Source of the DNA: a virus
IMG/VR virus record: IMGVR_UViG_3300021085_002851
Span: 1 to 49,833 of that record
DNA: 49,833 nt
Reading direction: 5' to 3' (one strand)
This document shows, one piece after another, positions 7,814 to 16,538 of the stretch. Made by a program: the position numbers and the translations under genes. The first letter of the stretch is position 1. Each line of letters starts with the position of its first letter. The notes below the pieces were generated by a model. It saw nothing but the letters and a program-made list of their open reading frames with translations, was not told where the DNA came from and did not search any database.

Positions 7814-7835
7814 TATCAGTTATAAAAAAGAGTCA

Positions 7836-9197
7836 ATGGCAGAACAAATAGATACATTATCAAAATATGGGCAATCCTTTCAATCAAAGGTAGTATCTGC
7901 TCTTGTTACAGATAATAAATTTCTTGATGTTATAAGTGAAATCACTAATCCAAAGTTCTTTGAGAACGATGCAAATAAATGGATTATAAGTGAAATAATT
8001 GAATATCATAACGAATATAGAAAACCTCCCACCCTAGATGTATTCAAATCTGAATTATCAAAAATAGATAACGATATATTAAAGAAAACTGTTGTAGAAC
8101 AATTACGACATGTCTTTACTAATATTGGTAATGTTGATTTAGATTACATCAAAAATGAATTTAGGGAGTTCTGTATTAATCAAAATCTTAAAGGTGTAAT
8201 ACTACGTTCAGTTGATTTACTCAAAGCTGGTTCTTATGATAGAATCAAAGATGAAGTAGATGCTGCAATGAAGGTTGGGAATGAAACCAACTTAGGTATG
8301 GATTATATCGAAGATTTTGATGAAAGAACAGAAGATTTGAAAAGAACAACAGTTGCAACAAAATGGAATCCAATCAATGATTTAATGGATGGTGGATTGG
8401 GACCAGGTGAACTTGGAGTAGTTGTAGCACCTTCGGGTGTAGGAAAAACATGGATTCTCACCGCTATCGGTGCAGAAGCTGTTCGGAAAGGTTTGAGTGT
8501 GGTACATTATACAATGGAATTATCAGAACACTACGTTGGTGCAAGATATGATACTGTATTTACAGGTATTCCCTCAGCAGATTTGAAGGTCAAGAAGGAA
8601 GAAGTTAAAGGCAAAATTAAAAATCTTCAAGGAAGATTACTTATTAAGTATTTTCCGCCAAAAGGTGTTACGGTAAAAAAGTTACAACAACATATCGAGA
8701 AGATGGTTACGTTAGATAACAAACCGGATGTTATCATAATTGATTACGCCGACTTACTACTCTCCCATTCTAATAAGTCAGACTCTACTTATCAAGAACA
8801 AGGAGGTGTCTATATTGACCTAAGAGGTATGAGTGGGGAACTCGAAATACCTGTATGGACTGCATCTCAAACCAACCGTTCAGCAATTGATTCCGAAGTT
8901 ATCGAAGCAGATAAGATTGCAGATTCATATGCAAAAGTAATGAACGCAGATTTCATTATGAGTTGGAGTAGAAAATCAAAAGATAAGTTGAACAACACTG
9001 CAAGAGCCCATGTTATGAAAAACAGATTCGGACCAGATGGGATTACATTCCCTTGTAAGATGGATACGAATACAGGTTACATTGAAGTGTATGATGGAAC
9101 ATCACCAGATGGTGTGATTGCACAGAAAGAAGCTGCAAGTGGTCAATTAGAAACCAAGAAGCTTTTACATAAGAAATATGTAGAAAATATGGGGTAA
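7836..9197 (+). CDS. DnaB/gp41-like replicative helicase
   Basis: 453 residues. N-terminal helical domain (about 1-150, starting with the DnaB-N-like QSKVVSALVTDNKFLD) and a RecA-like motor: Walker A APSGVGKT (198-205), MELSEHYVGARYD as the H1a glutamate region, VIIIDYADLL as Walker B, then WTASQTNRSA as the DnaB sensor motif. It unwinds the replication fork as a hexameric 5'-3' helicase. Length agrees with T4 gp41. I see no primase gene in the window. It has its own promoter, and the 170 bases after it hold an AT-rich leader for the Hc1-like gene. Confidence 0.9.
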   Translation: MAEQIDTLSKYGQSFQSKVVSALVTDNKFLDVISEITNPKFFENDANKWIISEIIEYHNEYRKPPTLDVFKSELSKIDNDILKKTVVEQLRHVFTNIGNVDLDYIKNEFREFCINQNLKGVILRSVDLLKAGSYDRIKDEVDAAMKVGNETNLGMDYIEDFDERTEDLKRTTVATKWNPINDLMDGGLGPGELGVVVAPSGVGKTWILTAIGAEAVRKGLSVVHYTMELSEHYVGARYDTVFTGIPSADLKVKKEEVKGKIKNLQGRLLIKYFPPKGVTVKKLQQHIEKMVTLDNKPDVIIIDYADLLLSHSNKSDSTYQEQGGVYIDLRGMSGELEIPVWTASQTNRSAIDSEVIEADKIADSYAKVMNADFIMSWSRKSKDKLNNTARAHVMKNRFGPDGITFPCKMDTNTGYIEVYDGTSPDGVIAQKEAASGQLETKKLLHKKYVENMG

Positions 9198-9320
9198 GTA
9201 TATCAAAAAATTATACCACCCCTAAGAATAAAATTAAGTTAATATAACAAAATAGAAAAGTTAAAAAATAATATAAGATTTCTATTACGTTTTTTAATAT
9301 ATATGATAATTATAAACACC

Positions 9321-9333
9321 GACCTTTAAGGTC
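9321..9333. repeat. palindrome GACCTTTAAGGTC upstream of the Hc1-like gene
   Basis: Six-base arms around a single T. It sits 35 bases before ATG 9368 in an otherwise AT-only intergenic stretch (9198-9367) that also holds an AT-rich promoter-like run (TTTTTTAATATATATGATAAT, 9290-9310 or so). It could be an operator or a short 5' hairpin. Confidence 0.4.
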
Positions 9334-9367
9334 ATTTTAATAACTAAATAAATAAGGAATAAATTTT

Positions 9368-9538
9368 ATGGCAAATTCACAAGAAATTTTCGAAAACATT
9401 AGCGAGTTATATACTCAATTCGAATCAGAACACAATGGCACTACTAAAGCTGCTAAATCAAGAGCTAGAAAAGCAATTGGTGAAATTAAGAAACTTGTAA
9501 CCGATTATAGAAAAGCTTCAGTAGAAGAATCAAAATAA
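9368..9538 (+). CDS. Hc1-like histone H1-type DNA-binding protein (56 aa)
   Basis: ATG 9368 opens 56 codons to TAA 9536-9538. The second half is KAAKSRARKAIGEIKKLV, followed by DYRKAS, which is the pattern of the histone H1-like Hc1 proteins common in Bacteroidetes chromosomes (KAAxxRARKxxxxIKKL). The first half is an acidic helix (ENISELYTQFESE). Bacterial Hc1-type proteins coat DNA and affect compaction. In a phage it could compact the replicating genome or displace host chromatin proteins; that is inference. It precedes the ribonucleotide reductase genes by 12 bases and may share their mRNA. Confidence 0.65.
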   Translation: MANSQEIFENISELYTQFESEHNGTTKAAKSRARKAIGEIKKLVTDYRKASVEESK

Positions 9539-9550
9539 TTAGGTTATATC

Positions 9551-10546
9551 ATGAGCAAACTATTTCAAGAAAGAATTCCTTTCAAACCTTTCGAATATCC
9601 AATCTACTATACAGAAGGTTGGTTAAAACAAGCACAAGCATTTTGGTTACATACAGAAATCCCAATGCAGGGTGATGTTAAAGATTGGAATGAAAGATTA
9701 ACACCTGCTGAGAAAAACTTAGTGGGGAATATTCTACTTGGTTTTGCTCAAACTGAATGTGCAGTTTCTGATTATTGGACTAATATGGTTACCGATTGGT
9801 TTCCTAAACATGAGATAAGACAGATGGCGATGATGTTTGGTTCACAAGAAACAATTCATGCTACTGCATATTCATACTTAAATGAAACATTAGGGTTGGA
9901 TGATTTCTCAGCTTTTCTGCACGAACCTGCAGTTGCTGAGAAGTTTGAACTCCTAACTTCAACTACCGCTAAATGGACACATGAAGATTTGGCAACAAAT
10001 CCACAGGCAAGACAGGAAGTTGGTAGAAGTTTAGCAATCTTCTCTGCATTTAGTGAGGGAGTATCTCTATACTCTTCATTTGCAGTACTCTACTCATTCC
10101 AAATGAGAAATCTACTAAAAGGTATCGGACAACAAATGAAATGGTCTGTAAGAGATGAATCTCTACATTCTAAGATGGGTTGTCAATTATTCAGAGAAAT
10201 GTGTAATGAATATCCTACATTATTAGATGAGTGTAAAGAATCAATTGAAGAAGCTTCAAAATTAATTGTTCAGTTAGAAACAAACTTTATTGATATGATA
10301 TTTGAACAAGGTGATTTAGAAAACCTTGAAAAAGAAGATTTGAAAGAGTTTATTAAAGCAAGAACAAATACAAAATTACAAGAATTAGGTTATGAACCAA
10401 GTTTTGAATTCGATAAAACAAAAGCAGAAAAGCTAGAATGGTTCTACCACCTTACAGGTGGATTAACACATACTGATTTCTTCGCAGTTAGACCTACCGA
10501 TTACTCCAAAGCAAACGAAGGTGAAGATTGGGGTGATTTATTTTAA
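9551..10546 (+). CDS. nrdB: class I ribonucleotide reductase, beta subunit
   Basis: 331 residues, ferritin-like radical-generating subunit. Likely metal ligands: E69 (FAQTEC), E100 and H103 (SQETIHATAY), E169 (SEGVSLY), E203 and H206 (RDESLH). Tyr107 lies seven residues after E100, the place of the radical Tyr in E. coli NrdB. The first ligand is Glu where E. coli has Asp84, if my alignment by eye is right. With NrdA it makes deoxynucleotides for phage DNA. C-terminus ends GEDWGDLF, a typical tail that docks onto the alpha subunit. First gene of nrdB-mazG-nrdA-thioredoxin. Confidence 0.92.
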   Translation: MSKLFQERIPFKPFEYPIYYTEGWLKQAQAFWLHTEIPMQGDVKDWNERLTPAEKNLVGNILLGFAQTECAVSDYWTNMVTDWFPKHEIRQMAMMFGSQETIHATAYSYLNETLGLDDFSAFLHEPAVAEKFELLTSTTAKWTHEDLATNPQARQEVGRSLAIFSAFSEGVSLYSSFAVLYSFQMRNLLKGIGQQMKWSVRDESLHSKMGCQLFREMCNEYPTLLDECKESIEEASKLIVQLETNFIDMIFEQGDLENLEKEDLKEFIKARTNTKLQELGYEPSFEFDKTKAEKLEWFYHLTGGLTHTDFFAVRPTDYSKANEGEDWGDLF

Positions 10547-10558
10547 TAAACAAAAGTT

Positions 10559-10861
10559 ATGACATTAAACGAATTAGAAGTTAAGATTCGTGATTGGGCG
10601 ATTGAACGAAACATTGATAAGAGTGAAAACGCACCAAAACAGATGATTAAGATTATGGAAGAGTTGGGAGAAACCTCAGCAGCACTTCTAAAAAAGAATG
10701 AACCTGAATTGAAAGATGGTATTGGTGATATACTTGTAACAGTTATTATCTTCGCACAACAATTAGGTTACACTCCAGCTGAATGTTTAGAAGCAGCATG
10801 GAATGAAATAAAAGATAGAAAAGGAAAGACCGAAGGTGGTGTTTTCATTAGAGAAAAATAG
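10559..10861 (+). CDS. MazG-like nucleotide pyrophosphohydrolase
   Basis: 100 residues with the all-alpha MazG/dUTPase-2 signature: MEELGE (E34, E35, E38) and DGIGDILV (D53, D57) for the metal cluster that hydrolyses NTPs or dNTPs to monophosphates and pyrophosphate. Single-domain length is normal for phage MazG. It lies between nrdB and nrdA. In phages MazG-type enzymes have been proposed to trim host dNTP or (p)ppGpp pools; here the context favours nucleotide metabolism. Confidence 0.85.
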   Translation: MTLNELEVKIRDWAIERNIDKSENAPKQMIKIMEELGETSAALLKKNEPELKDGIGDILVTVIIFAQQLGYTPAECLEAAWNEIKDRKGKTEGGVFIREK

Positions 10862-10881
10862 ATTACAATAAAAATAAAAAA

Positions 10882-12666
10882 ATGGCTAAAACAAATTACG
10901 GCGAAGAATTAGGTTGGGAACTTGATGTGGATTTCCCATCATGGGCTAACACAGAGATATACGTTAAAACTATATCAAAAGGTTATCTATTACCAGGTGA
11001 AAAACCAAAAGATGCTTATTGGAGAGTTGCAACACGAGTTGCACAGAGATTAGAAAAACCTCAGATGGCAACTAAATTCTTTGATTATATTTGGAAAGGT
11101 TGGTTAAATCTTGCAACACCAGTATTATCTAATACAGGTACAGATAGAGGTTTACCAATTTCTTGTTTTGGTATTGATGTTGCAGATTCTATTTACGATA
11201 TTGGAAGTAAAAACTTAGAACTAATGTTACTTGCAAAACATGGTGGAGGAGTTGGTATAGGAATCAACCAAATCAGACCAGCAGGTTCTAACATTAGTGG
11301 TAATGGAACATCTGATGGTGTTGTACCATTCGCTAAAATATACGATTCTACGATACTTGCAACTAACCAAGGTTCAGTAAGAAGAGGAGCAGCATCTGTT
11401 AACCTTAATATTGACCACAAAGATTTTGAAGAGTGGTTAGAAATCAGAGAACCAAAGGGAGATGTAAATAGACAATCACTAAATCTACACCAATGTGCAG
11501 TTGTAGGTGATAAGTTTATGAGAAAACTTCAAGATGGAGAACCTGATGCAAGAAGAAAGTGGGGCAAACTACTACAAAAAAGAAAAGCAACTGGTGAACC
11601 ATACATCATGTACAAAGGAAATGTTAATAAGAATAATCCTGAGATGTACAAAAAGAATGGATTGAAAGTTCATATGACAAATATATGTTCCGAGATTACA
11701 TTACACACAGATGAGAATCATTCATTTGTTTGTTGTTTATCATCAGTAAATCTTGCTAAGTACAATGAGTGGAAAGATACTGATTTAGTTTATACGGCAA
11801 CTTGGTTCTTGGATGGAGTACTTTCAGAGTTCATTCAGAAAGCAAAAAACATGAGAGGATTCGAAAACTCTGTTGCATCTGCTGAAAAGGGTAGAGCATT
11901 AGGATTAGGAGTTTTAGGATGGCACACTTACCTACAACAAAATGGTATTCCATTTGAAGGTATGGAGGCTCAATTTGAAACTCGTAAGATTTTTTCTCAG
12001 TTAAAGATAGAATCAGAAAGAGCATCAAGAGATTTAGCAACAGAATATGGTGAACCTCTTTGGTGTAGAGAAAGTGGATTTAGAAATACTCACTTAAGAG
12101 CAGTTGCTCCAACAGTTAGTAACTCTAAATTAGCAGGAAACGTATCTGCTGGTATTGAACCATGGGCAGCGAATGTATTTACTGAACAAACTGCAAAAGG
12201 AACTTTCATTAGAAAAAATACTGAGTTGGTAAAGGTTTTAAGAAAAGCAGGTATCAATAACAAAGAAACTTGGGATAAGATAATGGAAGATGGTGGTTCG
12301 GTACAAGATATCAAAGAACTTGATAAGTGGTGTTACTTGGATAGTAAAATGATACTTTGTGAAGAAGTTACTAATGGAGATAGAGATAAGATTTATCCTG
12401 TAAAAGATGTTTTCAGAACTTTCAAAGAAATTAATCAAATGGACTTAGTTAAACAGGCTGGTATTAGACAACAGTATATTGACCAAGGAGTTTCATTAAA
12501 TTTAGCATTCCCTTCCATTGCATCACCGAAATGGATTAACCAAGTAACTATGGAAGCTTGGAAACAAGGAATTAAAACGTTGTATTATATGAGAACTGAA
12601 TCAGTTCTTAGAGGTGATATAGCAACAAGAGCGGTTGACCCCGATTGTGTTGCGTGTGATGGTTAA
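10882..12666 (+). CDS. nrdA: class I ribonucleotide reductase, alpha subunit
   Basis: 594 residues, catalytic subunit that reduces ribonucleoside diphosphates. Visible active site: C95 (PISCFG), N267-I-C269-S-E271 (the radical Cys with its Asn and Glu), C284/C285, and the C-terminal shuttle pair C589/C592 (DCVACDG). GVLGWHTYLQ and PTVSNSKLAGN (substrate phosphate region) are also in place. It is shorter than E. coli NrdA because it starts directly with the catalytic core and lacks the N-terminal ATP cone, so overall activity control by ATP/dATP is probably missing. A thioredoxin gene follows 23 bases later as its likely reductant. Confidence 0.92.
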   Translation: MAKTNYGEELGWELDVDFPSWANTEIYVKTISKGYLLPGEKPKDAYWRVATRVAQRLEKPQMATKFFDYIWKGWLNLATPVLSNTGTDRGLPISCFGIDVADSIYDIGSKNLELMLLAKHGGGVGIGINQIRPAGSNISGNGTSDGVVPFAKIYDSTILATNQGSVRRGAASVNLNIDHKDFEEWLEIREPKGDVNRQSLNLHQCAVVGDKFMRKLQDGEPDARRKWGKLLQKRKATGEPYIMYKGNVNKNNPEMYKKNGLKVHMTNICSEITLHTDENHSFVCCLSSVNLAKYNEWKDTDLVYTATWFLDGVLSEFIQKAKNMRGFENSVASAEKGRALGLGVLGWHTYLQQNGIPFEGMEAQFETRKIFSQLKIESERASRDLATEYGEPLWCRESGFRNTHLRAVAPTVSNSKLAGNVSAGIEPWAANVFTEQTAKGTFIRKNTELVKVLRKAGINNKETWDKIMEDGGSVQDIKELDKWCYLDSKMILCEEVTNGDRDKIYPVKDVFRTFKEINQMDLVKQAGIRQQYIDQGVSLNLAFPSIASPKWINQVTMEAWKQGIKTLYYMRTESVLRGDIATRAVDPDCVACDG

Positions 12667-12689
12667 ATTAATTAAATAGGAGAAAAATA

Positions 12690-12953
12690 ATGATTCAAGT
12701 TAAGAAATTTTATGCTGATTGGTGCGGCCCATGTAAAATGTTAACACCAATTATGGAACAAGTTAAAGGTAATTTTAGTGATATTGATTTTCAAAATATT
12801 GATATCGAATCACAGTATGAAATAGCACAGAAGTACTATGTTAGGTCTGTACCAACTGTTATTATTGAAAAAAATGGAGAAGAAATACATAGATTTGCAG
12901 GTTTACAATCAGAGATGGCATACACAAATGCACTCAATGAATTAAAAAACTAA
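12690..12953 (+). CDS. thioredoxin-like protein
   Basis: 87 residues, short thioredoxin fold with the active site W11-C12-G13-P14-C15 and the cis-Pro in RSVPTVII. It would re-reduce NrdA through the latter's C-terminal Cys pair. AGGAG at 12679-12683 gives it a clear ribosome-binding site, which most genes in this window lack. It ends the nucleotide operon; a new promoter starts 8 bases after its stop. Confidence 0.88.
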   Translation: MIQVKKFYADWCGPCKMLTPIMEQVKGNFSDIDFQNIDIESQYEIAQKYYVRSVPTVIIEKNGEEIHRFAGLQSEMAYTNALNELKN

Positions 12954-12960
12954 GAAAAAA

Positions 12961-12992
12961 TTAGGAATTCTCGATTTTTTTTCGTATATTTA
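12961..12992 (+). promoter_or_regulatory. Bacteroidetes-type promoter for 13019
   Basis: TTAG at 12961-12964 in place of the -33 CTTG, 20 bases, TATATTTA 12985-12992. TTTAC-ATA-GTAAA (12988-13000) is the inverted repeat at the start site. ATG 13019 is 26 bases downstream. Confidence 0.7.
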
Positions 12993-13018
12993 CATAGTAA
13001 ATAAAAATAATACAATAT

Positions 13019-13255
13019 ATGGCATCAATAAAATTCGTCCACGATGACGATAAAGAAGTTAAAATTCATGGAACTCCAAAAGTTCCGATGAGTAAAAGTA
13101 AAAAATTGGTTAGTGTTGATGGTTCTCAAGAACTGTTTTATGTTGAAACTGAAATGGCTTTCAAACTTAAGATTGAATCTAGAGTAGATTTTACCAACAA
13201 ACATCCACATTACGATGATTATCATCTGATAACTATACCAATCGAAAGAATATAA
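13019..13255 (+). CDS. small beta-rich hypothetical protein
   Basis: 78 residues (starts MASIKFVHDDDKEVKI). Alternating hydrophobic residues suggest a small beta barrel or sheet. No metal or catalytic motif, signal peptide or membrane segment. It is the first gene behind the promoter at 12961 and is followed 18 bases later by the HD hydrolase gene. Confidence 0.6.
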   Translation: MASIKFVHDDDKEVKIHGTPKVPMSKSKKLVSVDGSQELFYVETEMAFKLKIESRVDFTNKHPHYDDYHLITIPIERI

Positions 13256-13273
13256 ACTATAAAACAATAAGTT

Positions 13274-13927
13274 ATGAATCGTTACAACGAAAAACAACTC
13301 GAAGAAAACTATAACAAGTTTATCGAGGCGTTAAAGAAATCGTTTGATGGAGAACGATTAGATAAATTACTCCATATGTACTCGATGGAAGAATTAGGAC
13401 CAAACCTAATGTTATCTCCAGCGAGTGGAAATGTAAACTACCACAATGCTTACGAAGGTGGTTATCTTGACCATGTTATGAATGTGGCAAGAAATTCACT
13501 TCGTATGATGAAACTCTATAAAGAAGCGGGTGGTATTGTAGATTTCACTCAAGAAGAATTATTATTTTCAGCATTTCATCACGATTTGGGAAAGTTGGGT
13601 GAGAAGGGTCATATGGCCTATAAAAAACAAACATCAGATTGGCATGTAAAAAATCGTGGAGAAGTTTATACTTGGAACGATGATATTAGTTATATGACTC
13701 ATACTGATAGAACGTTCTATCTATTATCTCAATATGATATAAAATACACAGAAAAGGAATTCTTTGGAATCAAACTTACTGATGGTATTTATGATGAAGA
13801 TAATATGAAGTATCTAAAGACCTTTGATATTAAGAAGGCACAACGAAGTAACATCGGTCATGTTCTACACTTTGCAGACCACATGAGTACTTTGATTGAA
13901 CGAGATGACCAAAGAAAACCATTTTAA
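13274..13927 (+). CDS. HD-domain phosphohydrolase
   Basis: 217 residues. HD superfamily metal site: H67 (GYLDHVMNVARN), H103-D104 (AFHHDLGKLGE), then a later Asp in HVLHFADHMS. K107 and the following GEKGH fit the HDxxK pattern. HD enzymes hydrolyse phosphoesters, often nucleotides or cyclic nucleotides; the substrate is not visible. Lying near the nucleotide operon it may be a nucleotidase. The stop shares one base with the next ATG (TAATG). Confidence 0.8.
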   Translation: MNRYNEKQLEENYNKFIEALKKSFDGERLDKLLHMYSMEELGPNLMLSPASGNVNYHNAYEGGYLDHVMNVARNSLRMMKLYKEAGGIVDFTQEELLFSAFHHDLGKLGEKGHMAYKKQTSDWHVKNRGEVYTWNDDISYMTHTDRTFYLLSQYDIKYTEKEFFGIKLTDGIYDEDNMKYLKTFDIKKAQRSNIGHVLHFADHMSTLIERDDQRKPF

Positions 13928-14130
13928 TGAACATAGAAGAACTATGGTTTTTCAGTAATAGGTTGAGAGGAGAATCTCATCCATCTGCTAAACTTACAAA
14001 CGAACAAGTAATGAAAATAAGAGAATTACACAAACAAGGATTCTCTGCTAATGTTATTGCTCGTAACTTTAAGGTAAGTAAGTGGAACGTAGAACAAATA
14101 GTTAAGAATAAAACTTGGACACACATTTGA
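13927..14130 (+). CDS. small helix-turn-helix protein
   Basis: 67 residues. From residue 15 on it has the layout GESHPSAKLT, EQVMKIRELHKQG, IARNFKVSKWNVEQI, KTWTHI. This is the helix-turn-helix found at the C-terminus of many phage HNH/GIY homing endonucleases and in lone phage proteins. No nuclease motif is present, so it is either a free-standing DNA-binding protein or what is left of a homing endonuclease. It overlaps the start of the next gene by 16 bases. Confidence 0.65.
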   Translation: MNIEELWFFSNRLRGESHPSAKLTNEQVMKIRELHKQGFSANVIARNFKVSKWNVEQIVKNKTWTHI

Positions 14131-14888
14131 AACAGTTAGAGTTTTTTGATTTCAAATCAGTTGGAGAATCATCCATTAAATTACCTAAACCTATCATCAA
14201 AGAACACGATGGTATAAGAGTAGTACGAGATGATTTATTAGATGGTGGTACTAAGAGAAGAGCATTCAACGTATTCGTTGAATCATTTCCTGATGTAAAA
14301 GAATGGGTTTATGCCTCACCAAGAGAAGGATATGCACAATTATCATTAGCATATGCTTGTCATGATTTGGATAGAAAGGCAACTGTAACTGTTCCAAAAG
14401 GAAAACACAATTGGTTAACAACCGAATCAATTCGTTTAGGTTGTAACATTATTGAAGTACCAATGGGATATCTAACTAACATTCAGGCTAAAGCCAGATA
14501 TTATGTTGAAGAAAATGAAGGTTCTCAATTGATTCCTTTCGGTGGTGACCATCCGATAATAATAGAGGCAATGAAAAATACTGCTCTCTCACTTGATATA
14601 GAACCTCCTAAAGAGGTTTGGACTGTAATGAGTAGTGGAGTATTATCTAGAGGATTACAACTTGCTTGGCCAGATGCAAAAGTATATGGAGTTAGAATAG
14701 GTCATAACACAACAGAAAGAGAAAGAGGTAGAGCTGAAACATTCTTATCGAAATACAAATTCAATCAAGAATGTAAAGAACCAGAAAGACCTCCATTCCC
14801 ATCTTCACTTACATATGATAGTAAAGCTTGGGAATTTATAAAAGAACATGCTTCTGAAGGAGCCCTTTTTTGGAATGTAGGAAAATAA
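14115..14888 (+). CDS. fold-type II PLP-dependent enzyme-like protein
   Basis: 257 residues. RDDLLDGGTKRRA (about 39-50) matches the Schiff-base Lys region of the tryptophan synthase beta / ACC deaminase group (K47). YASPREGYAQ fits the substrate-carboxylate loop, and TVMSSGVLSRGLQ the PLP-phosphate glycine/serine loop. It is shorter than bacterial members (about 320-400), so it is a minimal version. The substrate is not visible. Fold-type II PLP enzymes have been implicated in thymine hypermodification in some phages; whether that applies here is open. Start ATG 14115 overlaps the HTH gene. Confidence 0.65.
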   Translation: MDTHLKQLEFFDFKSVGESSIKLPKPIIKEHDGIRVVRDDLLDGGTKRRAFNVFVESFPDVKEWVYASPREGYAQLSLAYACHDLDRKATVTVPKGKHNWLTTESIRLGCNIIEVPMGYLTNIQAKARYYVEENEGSQLIPFGGDHPIIIEAMKNTALSLDIEPPKEVWTVMSSGVLSRGLQLAWPDAKVYGVRIGHNTTERERGRAETFLSKYKFNQECKEPERPPFPSSLTYDSKAWEFIKEHASEGALFWNVGK

Positions 14889-14900
14889 TTTAATTTTAAT

Positions 14901-16478
14901 ATGAAAGTAATAAGTAACAATTTAGAATCAATCAATGTAGATGTTCTACCTAAATCTGACATAATTAATCGAGTTGAAGAAAGACATAATAGTTTCCCAC
15001 CATTTAGTGGAGGAGGTATTACAGTAATACATGGAGAAACTCAATCAGGTAAAACCTGGTTGATAAATGAAATATGTGGTCGGGTATGGCGTGCAAGTAA
15101 ACAACAAATTATTCTAACAACAACTTTATCACAAAAAGCAGAAAACAATCAACTTAAACAAAGAATATCTGGATTTGTAAAAACAATAAAACTTTACGAT
15201 TTAGATAATATACCAGCAGAAAAGTATAATGATTTATTTGGTAAGTTATTTATAATTGATGAGGGTGATTATGGTGTAGGTGAAAATGGTAGACTACATA
15301 GAGTTATTAGTAAGTTATTAAGTTCTAAACTTGGGATGCATATCATACTCGTAGGAGCAACTAACTTTTCGTTACTTGTTTCTGATATGATTAATACTGA
15401 GCTTAAAAAAGAAGGAGCTAACATTAAACATTTTGGAATGTTGCCAGAAGAAAGAGATGGTAAGAGATATTATGGAATATGTGATATGATGAAAAACAAT
15501 CAGATTATTGATATTAAAGAAAACTCATTAGAAATTGATAAAAAAACTGGCAAGATTCCAGTAGTGGTTAAAAATAAAATTATCGAAAAACATAATATTA
15601 AATCAGGATTATCAACCATTCGAGTTTCACTTCGTGATAAAGAAGATAAGACTTCTATAACACTTGCAGATAAAGTTTATAAAAACTTAAAATCAGATTC
15701 TAAATTTGATAACTTTAAGGTTTTCAAAATGTATGATACAAGTAAAAGAAATTTATTAAAGATTTTTGAAGAAGCTCAATATCAGGCATATTATGGAGAT
15801 GTAATTATACTACATATAAGTGGATTATCAGCTTCAATTTCTTTTCAGAATGACTTAAAATTAGGTGGACATTTACGAACTGCTTATGAAACTAATGAGG
15901 TTGTATCATCTTGTGCTCAAGGAACACCAGGTAGAATGAGTGGAGAGAGATTTTCAAATGAAATTCCTGATATAACTATTTTCTCTCATAAAGATGTTTT
16001 ACAACAGTATGTTGATATGTGGAATGGTATCTATAAAGAAGGTAAAGTATTTTTTAGTGAAAGTGATATTACTAAGTTATCAACACACTCAACTCACAAA
16101 GCTAAATCTAAAACTATTGAAAAACCTATGAATGCTATTTGGAAAGGTAGTATTTCATCTTTAGCAATGTTAGATAAAGAAATTTTAGATGACTCATATA
16201 CAACATCTAGAAAAGAAAGAAAGACTTTTGATTATAATACTTACTCCGAAATTTTCGATACTAAAAATCTAAAAGAGGAAATTTATGATTTCAAAAAATT
16301 ATATCATGGAATGGCCCATGGTAACTTTAGAAAAAGTGGTTATATTTGGAGAAATTATTTTATTATGAAAGAAGATTTAGATAATGATACTTGTATTCTT
16401 TTTGAACTACACGATGGTGTTCATTCTAATACAACTCATACATTGAAAACTAAATCACTATTTACAAGAACTTTATAG
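14901..16478 (+). CDS. SF2-helicase-like P-loop ATPase
   Basis: 525 residues. Walker A GETQSGKT (45-52), DEGD box (120-123), a motif III-like VGAT (151-154), and in the second half SCAQGTPGRMSGER (337-350), which resembles the SF2 motif VI arginine finger (QxxGR). LHISGLSAS near 304-312 may be motif V-like. So it looks like a two-domain DNA translocase of the type III restriction or Z1-like kind, followed by about 170 residues of unknown fold. A promoter and a PD-(D/E)XK nuclease gene follow directly. It could repair, remodel or degrade DNA; UvsW is an alternative, but the motifs do not look like it. Confidence 0.65.
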   Translation: MKVISNNLESINVDVLPKSDIINRVEERHNSFPPFSGGGITVIHGETQSGKTWLINEICGRVWRASKQQIILTTTLSQKAENNQLKQRISGFVKTIKLYDLDNIPAEKYNDLFGKLFIIDEGDYGVGENGRLHRVISKLLSSKLGMHIILVGATNFSLLVSDMINTELKKEGANIKHFGMLPEERDGKRYYGICDMMKNNQIIDIKENSLEIDKKTGKIPVVVKNKIIEKHNIKSGLSTIRVSLRDKEDKTSITLADKVYKNLKSDSKFDNFKVFKMYDTSKRNLLKIFEEAQYQAYYGDVIILHISGLSASISFQNDLKLGGHLRTAYETNEVVSSCAQGTPGRMSGERFSNEIPDITIFSHKDVLQQYVDMWNGIYKEGKVFFSESDITKLSTHSTHKAKSKTIEKPMNAIWKGSISSLAMLDKEILDDSYTTSRKERKTFDYNTYSEIFDTKNLKEEIYDFKKLYHGMAHGNFRKSGYIWRNYFIMKEDLDNDTCILFELHDGVHSNTTHTLKTKSLFTRTL

Positions 16479-16486
16479 TAAAAAAG

Positions 16487-16518
16487 CTTGGATTTATCAG
16501 TTATTTTTCGTATATTTA
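16487..16518 (+). promoter_or_regulatory. Bacteroidetes-type promoter for the nuclease/polymerase genes
   Basis: CTTG 16487-16490, 20 bases, TATATTTA 16511-16518, then CATAGTAAATAAG. TTTAC-ATA-GTAAA spans 16514-16526. ATG 16539 is 20 bases after the -7 box. It starts 8 bases after the upstream stop codon. Confidence 0.78.
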
Positions 16519-16538
16519 CATAGTAAATAAGAGATGAT

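Noticed and set aside
13927-14130. Complete homing endonuclease
   Set aside because: No HNH, GIY-YIG or LAGLIDADG motif is present in the 67 residues or next to them.
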